NCBI RefSeq assembly: GCF_007827365.1
Contig: NZ_VISI01000002.1
Coordinates: 1,741,001 to 1,805,000 of the forward strand
From: Olleya sp. Hel_I_94
GTDB lineage: Bacteria > Bacteroidota > Bacteroidia > Flavobacteriales > Flavobacteriaceae
Direction: 5' to 3'
Length of the DNA stretch: 64,000 bases
Shown here piece after piece: positions 17,145 through 25,848 of the stretch. Below the pieces are notes generated by a model that saw nothing but the letters and a program-made list of their open reading frames with translations, had not been told where the DNA came from and did not search any database. Within the stretch, counting starts at the first letter, position 1. Each line of letters begins with the position of its first letter. Made by a program: the position numbers and the translations under genes.

Positions 17145-20084
17145 ATGAAACTAAAATTAACCGTGTTTTTGATCCTATGTTTTATCATTTCTAGCTGTAA
17201 TGACAAAACCGAAAATAAAAAACCAACAACTACAGAAAAACCATTAATAGCCTATGTTAATCCTTTTATTGGAACTGGAGGTCATGGTCACACGTATCCA
17301 GGAGCAACTATGCCTTTTGGAATGATGCAACTTAGTCCAGACACACGACTAGAAGGTTGGGATGGTTGTTCTGGATACCACTATAGTGATAGTTATATCT
17401 ATGGTTTTTCGCACACACATTTAAGCGGAACTGGTGTTTCGGATTATGGTGATATTTTAATCATGCCAACCAATAAGGTTAATTTTAACAATGGTGCAGA
17501 TGGTAAACCTGGTTATCGTGCTTATTTTTCTCATGATAATGAAATCGCTCAACCTGGTTACTACAAAGTCCATTTAGATAGCACCAATATTAATGTAGAA
17601 TTAACGGTTTCTAAACGTAGTGGCATACACAAATACAGTTTTCCTTCGGCTGAAAATCAAGTTGCAATTGTAGATTTATTGCATCGTGATAAGGTTATAG
17701 ATGCTAAAATTACAAAGGTTTCGGATACGCAAATTGAAGGCTATCGTTTTTCGGAAGCTTGGGCAAAAGATCAGCGTCTGTATTTTGTTATTAAAACATC
17801 ACATACTTTTTCAGATGTGCTCCAATCTCCACCTCAACAAGGTCAAAAAGGTGCTCAAAAAATAGCGTTAAAATTCAATAACCCAAACAACCAACCTGTT
17901 TATTTAAAAATAGGTATTAGTGCTGTAGATATTGAAGGTGCCAGAAAAAACCTTAAAGAAGAAATAGGAGAACATACTTTTGAAAAGGTAAAAAATACAG
18001 CTCAAGATATTTGGGAAAAACAATTAAAAAAAATTGTAATTCAAGATAATGATGTTGATAACAAAACCAACTTTTACACCTCAATGTATCACGTTGCTTT
18101 AGCACCTAATTTGTATCAAGATGTCGATGGTCGTTATCGTGGTATGGACATGAAAATTCACACCACTAAAGATTTTGATTATTACACAGTTTTCTCACTT
18201 TGGGACACCTATCGTGCAGCACACCCTCTATACACCATCATAAATCAAGACAAAACCAACGATTTTATAAACACCTTTATTGCTAAATATAACGAAGGTG
18301 GTATTATGCCAATTTGGGACTTAAGTGCCAATTACACAGGTTGCATGATTGGTTATCACGCAGTACCAGTTATAGCAGATGCCTACTTAAAAGGCATAAA
18401 TAATTATGATGTCGACAAAGCTTTTGAGGCCATGAAACATAGTACAACAAGAGATAAATTAGGCCTAAAAAGCTATAAGCAATTCGGTTATATTCCTGTG
18501 GAAGAAGAAAGCGAATCGGTTTCTAAAACCTTGGAATATGCTTATGACGATTGGACTATTGCTCAAATGGCAAAAAGTTTAGGCAAGTTAGACGATTATA
18601 AAACGTATTCGGAAAGAGCACAATATTATAAAAACAGTTTTGATCCCGAAACGCAGTTTATGAGAGGTCGATACAGAAACACCTGGTTTGCACCTTTTGA
18701 TCCTTACGAAGTCAATTTTAATTACACTGAGGCTAACGCTTGGCAATACAGTTTTTACGTACCACAAGACGTCTCTGGTTTTACGACACTTTTAGGCGGA
18801 AAAGACAAACTAGACGCTAATTTAGACAAGCTATTTGTTGCAAAAGACCAAACCTCTGGACGACATCAAGTGGATATTACAGGCTTAATTGGGCAATACG
18901 CACATGGCAACGAGCCTAGTCACCACATGGCTTATCTTTATAATTTTGTAAATAAACCACACAAGACTCAAGAAAAAGTCTATCAAATTTTAACAGAATT
19001 ATACAAAAATAATCCTGACGGAATCTCAGGTAACGAAGATTGTGGTCAAATGAGTGCTTGGTACATTTTTAGTAGCCTAGGTTTTTACCCTGTAACACCT
19101 GGTAGTAATGACTATATTATCGGGACACCTCTTTTTGAAAAAGCAACCATTAATTTAGAAAACGGTAAACAATTCACAATTTCGACCGACAATTTAAGTT
19201 CTAAAAATATTTATATCGCTTCCGCAGAATTAAATGGCAGTCCGCTAAATCAGTCTTTTATCAATCATTCAGATATTATCAATGGTGGCACACTTCATTT
19301 TAAAATGACAGATCAACCCTCTACTTGGGCTTCAAAAGATAACCAAGTACCTAAAACCGAAATTACAGAACACCTCATCACTCCTGCTCCATTTATTGCA
19401 AAAGGTGATATAGCCTTTAAAGGCGAAACTGAAGTTGTTTTGAATAATGTAGACAAACAAGTTGCAACTTATTACAGTCTAGACAATCAAAGTTTTAAAC
19501 CATACCAACAACCCTTTACTATCTCTAAAGCTTCACTGTTGCAAGTCTATTCAGAAAAAAACGGAATTAAAAGTGCCACTATCCAAACCCAATTCTATAA
19601 AATAGATCCAAATATTTCAATTAATCTAGAAACCGAATATGCAAATCAATATAATGGTGGCGGAAACAACGCGTTAATAGATGGTATTTACGGAACACAA
19701 GATTTTAGAACCGGAACTTGGCAAGGTTATCAAGACAAAGACTTAATAGCAACTGTTGATTTAGGTAGCGCAAAACAAGTAAATCTTGTCACATTAAATT
19801 TTTTACAAGAACAACGATCATGGATTTTTTATCCAACCCAAGTGAGTTGTTTTGGCTCGACAGATGGTATTAATTTTAAACCAATAGATACTACTCAATT
19901 TGTTAACAACACACAACCTTCTGAAGACACAGAAATAAAAAAGATCTTCTTTAAACAAGTACCAAAACCATATCGTTACATAAAAATCATAGCAAAAAAA
20001 CTAGGCAAACTTCCAGAATGGCATTTAGGTTACAAGCATAATGGTAGAAGTTGGCTTTTTGTGGACGAAATCACTATCAAATAA
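17145..20084 (+). CDS. GH92 alpha-mannosidase lipoprotein with C-terminal F5/8 type C-like domain
   Basis: A 979-residue surface or periplasmic lipoprotein: signal FLILCFIISSC with lipobox Cys18. The GH92 domain (~35-760) opens with VNPFIGTGGHGHTYPGA and carries the family signatures GNEPSHHMAYLYNF (~589) and GNEDCGQMSAWYIFSSLG (~629). GH92 enzymes are calcium-dependent exo-alpha-mannosidases, usually acting on N-glycan or yeast mannans. A chitobiase-like beta domain (~765-825) and a discoidin-like carbohydrate-binding domain (~830-979, with TVDLGSAKQVNLVTLNF) follow. It heads a group with a sugar transporter and a glycosylasparaginase, which points to glycoprotein glycans. The linkage is not determinable here. 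Confidence 0.93.
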   Translation: MKLKLTVFLILCFIISSCNDKTENKKPTTTEKPLIAYVNPFIGTGGHGHTYPGATMPFGMMQLSPDTRLEGWDGCSGYHYSDSYIYGFSHTHLSGTGVSDYGDILIMPTNKVNFNNGADGKPGYRAYFSHDNEIAQPGYYKVHLDSTNINVELTVSKRSGIHKYSFPSAENQVAIVDLLHRDKVIDAKITKVSDTQIEGYRFSEAWAKDQRLYFVIKTSHTFSDVLQSPPQQGQKGAQKIALKFNNPNNQPVYLKIGISAVDIEGARKNLKEEIGEHTFEKVKNTAQDIWEKQLKKIVIQDNDVDNKTNFYTSMYHVALAPNLYQDVDGRYRGMDMKIHTTKDFDYYTVFSLWDTYRAAHPLYTIINQDKTNDFINTFIAKYNEGGIMPIWDLSANYTGCMIGYHAVPVIADAYLKGINNYDVDKAFEAMKHSTTRDKLGLKSYKQFGYIPVEEESESVSKTLEYAYDDWTIAQMAKSLGKLDDYKTYSERAQYYKNSFDPETQFMRGRYRNTWFAPFDPYEVNFNYTEANAWQYSFYVPQDVSGFTTLLGGKDKLDANLDKLFVAKDQTSGRHQVDITGLIGQYAHGNEPSHHMAYLYNFVNKPHKTQEKVYQILTELYKNNPDGISGNEDCGQMSAWYIFSSLGFYPVTPGSNDYIIGTPLFEKATINLENGKQFTISTDNLSSKNIYIASAELNGSPLNQSFINHSDIINGGTLHFKMTDQPSTWASKDNQVPKTEITEHLITPAPFIAKGDIAFKGETEVVLNNVDKQVATYYSLDNQSFKPYQQPFTISKASLLQVYSEKNGIKSATIQTQFYKIDPNISINLETEYANQYNGGGNNALIDGIYGTQDFRTGTWQGYQDKDLIATVDLGSAKQVNLVTLNFLQEQRSWIFYPTQVSCFGSTDGINFKPIDTTQFVNNTQPSEDTEIKKIFFKQVPKPYRYIKIIAKKLGKLPEWHLGYKHNGRSWLFVDEITIK

Positions 20085-20123
20085 CATTTATAACTATATT
20101 TAGGACAAATTAAAAACCAAACA

Positions 20124-21788
20124 ATGGAAAACCAAAATAACAAATCTGCTTTAACAACCTTAGTTACTGTCTTCTTTTTTTGGGGATTTATAGCTGCTTC
20201 AAACAGTGTATTTATCCCTTTTTGTAAAACCTATTTTGATATCGATCAGTTTCAATCGCAATTAGTAGATTTTGCTTTTTATGGTGCGTATTACATTGGC
20301 GCCTTACTATTGTTTATAATATCTAGCACAATTAAAAAAGACATCTTAAATGCTTGGGGTTATAAAAACGGAATTATCTATGGATTACTACTTTCTGCAA
20401 TTGGCGCTTTTGTTATGTATCCTGCAACAGCTGGAGCAGAACAAGGACAAACTAGTATTTTTTATTTTGTATTAATAGCACTTTTTATTGTTGGACTTGG
20501 TTTTTCATTACAACAAACCACTGCTAACCCATTTGCTATTGCATTAGGAGACCCTAAAACTGGCTCACACAGATTAAATCTTGCAGGCGGAATCAACTCC
20601 TTTGGGACTACCATTGGACCAATTGTAGTTGCATTTATCATTTTTGGTTCTACACCTTTATCTGGTGATGAGTTGGCTGCTATGATTAAAAATAACGAGA
20701 TTACACTTAACACTGTACAGATGCTATATTTAGGAGTTGGTGTCCTATTTTTATTAGCAGCAGCATTATTTTATTTCTCAAAAAAATTACCAGCTTTAAA
20801 ATCTGAAACTGCTTTTGAACCAGCTAATAAAGCTAAAAACTTATTAATTGTGTTAACCTTAATAATCATTGGCTGTTTTGGTTACATTTTTAGCACTTAT
20901 ACAGGTAATGAAGTTTCTTCAGAAGGTTTAGAAAATAAACGTTTAGTCTTTTTAATTATCGCATTAGCTGCTGTTGTTGGCTGTTTAGTATTTGCTTATT
21001 CTAGTTCTTCTAAAAAATCAGAAGGTTGGGGAGCAATGAAGTATCCTCAGTTAGTTTTAGGGATGCTTGCTATTTTTACATACGTTGGTGTAGAGGTTAC
21101 TGTTGGTAGTAATTTAGGTGAACTACTAAAAAAAGCAGTAGACGGAACAACCCTAAACGAATTAGGCTTACCAATCCTGAACGATGCACAAATCGCACCT
21201 TATATTTCACTGTATTGGGGAGGATTAATGGTTGGTCGTTGGGTTGGAGCTATTACAGTTTTTAACCCAAGTAAAGGCTTAAAAAAATGGCTATTAATTA
21301 TAGTGCCTTACGTTGCTTTTGGAGTCATATTATTGGTCAATTTTGGAAAATACTCGTCTAACCAAATCTTATTTTTCGCCATATGCGTTGCAGTACAAAT
21401 TGGAGGTTTCTTTTATGCTAAAGACAATCCAGTTACAACATTAAAAACATTTAGTTTATTGGGTGTTTTAGCTATGGTAATCGGACTATTAACTTCTGGT
21501 AACGTCGCATTATTTGCTTTTTTATCTGGAGGATTGTTCTGCTCAATTATGTGGCCTTGTATATTTACTTTAAGTATTGCAGGTTTAGGCAAATACACGT
21601 CTCAAGGATCTGCATTTTTAATAATGATGATTTTAGGTGGAGCTATTATTCCGCCTTTACAAGGTAAATTAGCAGATGTTTTTGGTATACAAACGTCCTA
21701 CATTATGGCTGTATTATGCTTTGGCTATTTATTATTTTATACTTTCAGGACTAAATCTATTTTGGACAAACAAGGTGTAACGTATTAA
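20124..21788 (+). CDS. FucP-like sugar:proton symporter (MFS)
   Basis: A 554-residue major facilitator with about 14 hydrophobic segments. The start ([21 protein letters not shown]) and the segments [18 protein letters not shown] and [12 protein letters not shown] are typical of the FucP/GluP sugar symporters. It is about 110 residues longer than Escherichia coli FucP, with extra helices in the middle (~240-300) around a Ser/Lys-rich loop. Its place between the GH92 mannosidase (39 bp upstream) and the glycosylasparaginase (9 bp downstream) suggests uptake of mannose or another released monosaccharide. The substrate is inferred from context only. Confidence 0.9.
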   Translation: MENQNNKSALTTLVTVFFFWGFIAASNSVFIPFCKTYFDIDQFQSQLVDFAFYGAYYIGALLLFIISSTIKKDILNAWGYKNGIIYGLLLSAIGAFVMYPATAGAEQGQTSIFYFVLIALFIVGLGFSLQQTTANPFAIALGDPKTGSHRLNLAGGINSFGTTIGPIVVAFIIFGSTPLSGDELAAMIKNNEITLNTVQMLYLGVGVLFLLAAALFYFSKKLPALKSETAFEPANKAKNLLIVLTLIIIGCFGYIFSTYTGNEVSSEGLENKRLVFLIIALAAVVGCLVFAYSSSSKKSEGWGAMKYPQLVLGMLAIFTYVGVEVTVGSNLGELLKKAVDGTTLNELGLPILNDAQIAPYISLYWGGLMVGRWVGAITVFNPSKGLKKWLLIIVPYVAFGVILLVNFGKYSSNQILFFAICVAVQIGGFFYAKDNPVTTLKTFSLLGVLAMVIGLLTSGNVALFAFLSGGLFCSIMWPCIFTLSIAGLGKYTSQGSAFLIMMILGGAIIPPLQGKLADVFGIQTSYIMAVLCFGYLLFYTFRTKSILDKQGVTY

Positions 21789-21797
21789 TTTCATAAT

Positions 21798-22817
21798 ATG
21801 GATAGAAGAAAATTTTTAAAAAACGCATCATTAACCAGTATTGGTCTTGCAGCAGGAAGTTCTGCTCTTGCTTGCGCTAAAATTGATAAAAATTCATCTG
21901 ATGTAACTCAACAAAAAGAAGACACTACTAGTATTATAGATAACACTAATTTTCCTGTATCCATTTGTACTTGGGGTTTTGTAGATGCCAATGCAAAAGC
22001 GGGTCAAACGTTGGAACAAGGTGTAAAAGCTTTAGATGCTGCAATTGCTGGTGTCGCTATCGAGGAAGAAAACCTTACCAATACAACCGTTGGTAATGGT
22101 GGTGCACCAGACAGAGATGGTCAAGTAACGCTAGACGCTTGCGTTATGGACAGTTCTGGAGATTGTGGTGCTGTTGTTTGTGTCCAAAACATTATTAATG
22201 TTGCGCTTCTTGCTAAAAAAGTAATGACAGAAACACCTCACGTTATCTTAGCTGCAAAAGGTGCCGAAGATTTTGCCTACACACAAGGCTTTAAAAAAGA
22301 AAACCTACTTACAGAAGCCTCAAAAAAAGCATGGGAAGACTGGAAAAAAACTTCAGAATACAAGCCTATTATTAACATAGAAAATCATGATACCATTGGT
22401 ATGTTATGCTTGGATAAAGATGGTGACATTGCAGGAGCTTGTACAACCTCTGGATTATCTTATAAAATGAAAGGACGCGTTGGCGACTCGCCAATCATAG
22501 GCTCTGGATTATATGTTGACAATCAAGTTGGTGGTGCAGCTGCTACTGGTTTAGGTGAAGAAATTTTAAAAACCGTAGGAAGCTTTTTAATCGTAGAGCT
22601 GATGCGAAACGGAATGCATCCACAACAAGCTTGTGAAGAAGCCATAAACCGTATCGTCAATAAAAACAAAAACCACAAGGATTTTCAAGCAGCCTACATT
22701 GCGATTAACAAAGCAGGTCAAACGGGATCTTACTGCATTCATCCTGGATTTGCGTACATGAAATATCAGCATGGTAAAAACGAAAGAATCTTATCTAAAG
22801 CATTCTTAAAAGCTTAA
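21798..22817 (+). CDS. N4-(beta-N-acetylglucosaminyl)-L-asparaginase (glycosylasparaginase)
   Basis: A 339-residue N-terminal nucleophile hydrolase that cleaves the GlcNAc-Asn bond of N-glycoproteins. A twin-arginine-like start (MDRRKFLKNASLTSIG) and lipobox-like Cys26 suggest export. The conserved autoprocessing site is present as NIENHDTIGMLCLD, with Thr199 as the expected nucleophile after cleavage at Asp198. Substrate-loop elements follow (ACTTSGLSYKMKGRVGDSP and GGAAATGLGEE). It is the third gene of the glycan locus. GH92 would trim mannose and this enzyme would free Asn from the core, supporting a glycoprotein-scavenging role. Confidence 0.93.
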   Translation: MDRRKFLKNASLTSIGLAAGSSALACAKIDKNSSDVTQQKEDTTSIIDNTNFPVSICTWGFVDANAKAGQTLEQGVKALDAAIAGVAIEEENLTNTTVGNGGAPDRDGQVTLDACVMDSSGDCGAVVCVQNIINVALLAKKVMTETPHVILAAKGAEDFAYTQGFKKENLLTEASKKAWEDWKKTSEYKPIINIENHDTIGMLCLDKDGDIAGACTTSGLSYKMKGRVGDSPIIGSGLYVDNQVGGAAATGLGEEILKTVGSFLIVELMRNGMHPQQACEEAINRIVNKNKNHKDFQAAYIAINKAGQTGSYCIHPGFAYMKYQHGKNERILSKAFLKA

Positions 22818-22882
22818 TCAATAATTTACTGTTTTAAGCACAGAAGTTGTCAAATTTTAAAGCAAACTTGCGTTAAGTTTTG

Positions 22883-22890
22883 TAGTTTTG
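22883..22890 (+). promoter_or_regulatory. Probable -7 promoter element of polA
   Basis: TAGTTTTG matches TAnnTTTG and lies 22 bp before the polA ATG at 22913. No ideally spaced -33 motif is seen. Confidence 0.5.
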
Positions 22891-22912
22891 GTATTCTATC
22901 AAAATTACTATT

Positions 22913-25768
22913 ATGTCAGACAATAAACGCGTCTTTTTAGTCGATGCCTACGCTTTAATTTTTAGAGGTTACTATGCCTTTATAAAAAACCCAAGAATAA
23001 ACTCTAAAGGTGAAGACACCTCTGCTATTATGGGTTTCATGAATTCGTTATTAGATGTTATAAAACGTGAGCGTCCTGATCATTTAGCAGTTTGTTTTGA
23101 TAAAGGCGGAAGTGCTGACAGAGTTGAAATGTTTGAAGCCTATAAAGCCAATCGTGACGAAACGCCTGAGGGTATTAAAACTGCTGTACCTTATATCATG
23201 GAGATTTTAAAAGCCATGCATATTCCAATTATGGTTAAAGCTGGTTATGAAGCGGATGATGTTATTGGGACTTTAGCTAAACAAGCCGAAAAAGAAGGCT
23301 ACCAAACCTTTATGGTAACACCTGATAAAGATTTTGCGCAATTAGTTAGCGAAAACATTTTTATGTACAGACCTGTGTTTGGTGGTGGCTATGAAACTTG
23401 GGGAATCCCAGAAGTACAGAAAAAATTTGAAGTAACAGACCCTTTACAAGTCATTGACTTTTTAGGAATGATGGGAGACGCTAGTGATAATATTCCTGGT
23501 TTACCTGGTGTTGGAGAAAAAACCGCTAAAAAGTTTTTAGCACAATATGGTAGCATGGAAAACCTTTTTGCTAACACACACGAGCTAAAAGGTAAAATGA
23601 AAGAGAAGATTGAGGCCAACCAAGAGTTAGGTTTACTTTCTAAAAAACTAGCAACCATTATGTTAGACGTTCCTGTGACGTTTAACGCTAAAGATTTTGA
23701 GTTAGACGCTCCAGATATTCCTAAAGTGACTGCCATTTTTCAGGAATTAGAATTTAGACGTCTTATAGATAATTTTACAAAAACCTTTACTTCTGGTGCA
23801 GAAGCCACATCGCTTGCTAACAACAACGCTTCGGAAAAAGCAACACCAAAAGTGACGCCTAAAGAGGCTGAAAGTGCTGGAGCTGGTCAATTTAATTTAT
23901 TTGGAGGCGACCCAAATTCCGCAACAGCGACCTCTGACACAGATAGCTTAGCGCGAAAAACTGCCGAAACTACTGCTCATTTTTACCAAAGTGTAGCCTC
24001 AGGAATGGCAACTACATTATTTATTAAAAACTTAATGAATCAGACGTCTGTGTGTTTTGATACCGAAACCACAGGTTTAAATCCATTAACTGCAGAGTTG
24101 GTTGGAATTTCATTTTCATGGGAAATTGGTAAAGGCTTTTACCTACCCTTTCCGGAGGACAAAACCGAAGCACAAGCACTAATCGAAACGCTTAGACCAT
24201 TTTTTGAAAGTGACACCATTCAGAAAATTGGACAAAATTTAAAATACGATATTAAGGTACTAGCCAAATACAATGTACAAGTCAAAGGTCCATTATTTGA
24301 CACCATGTTAGCGCATTATTTAATTAATCCAGACATGCGTCACAATATGGATGTTTTGGCAGAAACGTACTTAAACTATACACCAATTGCTATCACAGAA
24401 TTGATTGGTAAAAAAGGAAAAAATCAATTATCCATGCGTGATGTTCCGTTGGAAAAACAAACGGAATATGCGGTTGAGGATGCTGATATTACGCTTCAAT
24501 TAAAAGAACATTTTGAAAAGGAATTAGGCGAAGCTAACACTCAAAAATTATTTGATGATATTGAGGTGCCTTTACTTCGTGTATTGGCTGCTATGGAATT
24601 GGAAGGTATTAATTTGGATGTTGACTTTTTAAATAGCCTATCAGACGATTTAAATAACGATATCAACACTTTAGAAAGCAAAATATATGAGGTTGCTGGA
24701 GAGGAGTTTAATATTGCCTCACCAAAACAATTAGGTATTATTTTGTTTGAAAAACTAAAATTGGTTGACAAACCTAAAAAGACAAAAACAGGTCAATATG
24801 CAACAGGAGAAGACATACTGTCTTACCTAGCTAAGGATCATGAAATTATTCGCAATATTTTAGATTATCGTGGTTTAGCAAAACTTAAAAGTACCTATGT
24901 GGATGCGTTACCACTTCAGGTAGAGCCTGCAACAAGTCGTGTACATACAGATTATATGCAAACCGTTGCTGCCACAGGACGTTTAAGTAGCAATAATCCA
25001 AACCTACAGAATATTCCGATACGTACAGAACGTGGACGTCAAGTCCGTAAAGCGTTTGTACCACGTAATGAAGATTACACACTTTTAGCTGCGGATTATA
25101 GCCAAATAGAGCTGCGCATTATTGCTGCGTTAAGCGAGGAAGAAACCATGATTGAAGCCTTTAAAAATGGAGAGGACATTCACGCTTCCACTGCATCAAA
25201 AGTCTTTAATGTACCTTTAAACGAAGTTACTCGCGAACAACGTAGTAATGCTAAAACCGTAAACTTTGGGATTATCTATGGTGTGTCAGCTTTTGGATTA
25301 AGTAACCAAACCGATTTATCGCGTGGTGAAGCCAAAGAACTTATTGATACCTACTACGAAACCTACCCTAAACTTAAAAAATACATGAGTGCACAAGTAG
25401 ATTATGCACGTGATCATGGATATGTGAAAACTATTTTAGATCGTAGACGTTACTTAAAAGATATAAATAGTCGTAATGCTGTGGTACGTGGTGCAGCAGA
25501 GCGTAATGCTGTTAATGCACCAATCCAAGGTAGTGCTGCAGATATTATTAAAATTGCCATGATTAACATTTACAACAAACTAGAGGTTGGTAATTATAAA
25601 ACTAAAATGTTACTACAAGTGCATGACGAATTGGTTTTTGATGTCTACAAACCTGAACTTGAGAAAATGAAAACCTTAATTAAAACCGAAATGGAACAAG
25701 CCTTTAAAATGGAAGTACCTTTAGATGTTGAAGTGGATACTGGTTTGAATTGGTTGGAAGCGCATTAG
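22913..25768 (+). CDS. polA: DNA polymerase I
   Basis: A 951-residue repair and replication polymerase with all three activities apparently intact. The 5'-3' exonuclease domain (1-~295) has FLVDAYALIFRGYYAF and GLPGVGEKTAKKFL. The 3'-5' proofreading domain retains its acidic residues in CFDTETTGLNP (~381), unlike Bacillus-type enzymes. The polymerase domain has motif A AADYSQIELR (~726), motif B with VNFGIIYGVSAFGLS (~783) and motif C QVHDELVFD (~903). It is monocistronic, with its own TAnnTTTG element, and is followed 80 bp later by the restriction-modification cassette. Confidence 0.98.
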   Translation: MSDNKRVFLVDAYALIFRGYYAFIKNPRINSKGEDTSAIMGFMNSLLDVIKRERPDHLAVCFDKGGSADRVEMFEAYKANRDETPEGIKTAVPYIMEILKAMHIPIMVKAGYEADDVIGTLAKQAEKEGYQTFMVTPDKDFAQLVSENIFMYRPVFGGGYETWGIPEVQKKFEVTDPLQVIDFLGMMGDASDNIPGLPGVGEKTAKKFLAQYGSMENLFANTHELKGKMKEKIEANQELGLLSKKLATIMLDVPVTFNAKDFELDAPDIPKVTAIFQELEFRRLIDNFTKTFTSGAEATSLANNNASEKATPKVTPKEAESAGAGQFNLFGGDPNSATATSDTDSLARKTAETTAHFYQSVASGMATTLFIKNLMNQTSVCFDTETTGLNPLTAELVGISFSWEIGKGFYLPFPEDKTEAQALIETLRPFFESDTIQKIGQNLKYDIKVLAKYNVQVKGPLFDTMLAHYLINPDMRHNMDVLAETYLNYTPIAITELIGKKGKNQLSMRDVPLEKQTEYAVEDADITLQLKEHFEKELGEANTQKLFDDIEVPLLRVLAAMELEGINLDVDFLNSLSDDLNNDINTLESKIYEVAGEEFNIASPKQLGIILFEKLKLVDKPKKTKTGQYATGEDILSYLAKDHEIIRNILDYRGLAKLKSTYVDALPLQVEPATSRVHTDYMQTVAATGRLSSNNPNLQNIPIRTERGRQVRKAFVPRNEDYTLLAADYSQIELRIIAALSEEETMIEAFKNGEDIHASTASKVFNVPLNEVTREQRSNAKTVNFGIIYGVSAFGLSNQTDLSRGEAKELIDTYYETYPKLKKYMSAQVDYARDHGYVKTILDRRRYLKDINSRNAVVRGAAERNAVNAPIQGSAADIIKIAMINIYNKLEVGNYKTKMLLQVHDELVFDVYKPELEKMKTLIKTEMEQAFKMEVPLDVEVDTGLNWLEAH

Positions 25769-25804
25769 AAATTTTATTAAATAAATATTAATTATTTCAA
25801 AAAT

Positions 25805-25840
25805 GTCCGTAATTTTGTCCGTGTACGTAAAAACGTCCGT
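25805..25840 (+). promoter_or_regulatory. Promoter of the R-M cassette overlapped by GTCCGT hexamer repeats
   Basis: GTCCGT occurs at 25805, 25817 and 25835, and GTACGT at 25823. All start positions differ by multiples of six. TAATTTTG (25810-25817), an exact TAnnTTTG match, lies between and overlaps the first two copies by one base each. The remaining copies cover the expected start site and leader. The array ends 8 bp before the methyltransferase ATG. This has the layout of an autoregulatory operator; that role is inference. Confidence 0.6.
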
Positions 25841-25848
25841 GAATAATT

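Noticed and set aside
25801..25848. A CRISPR array from the short repeats
   Set aside because: Six-base repeats with 0-12 bp spacing are far too short, and no cas genes are present.
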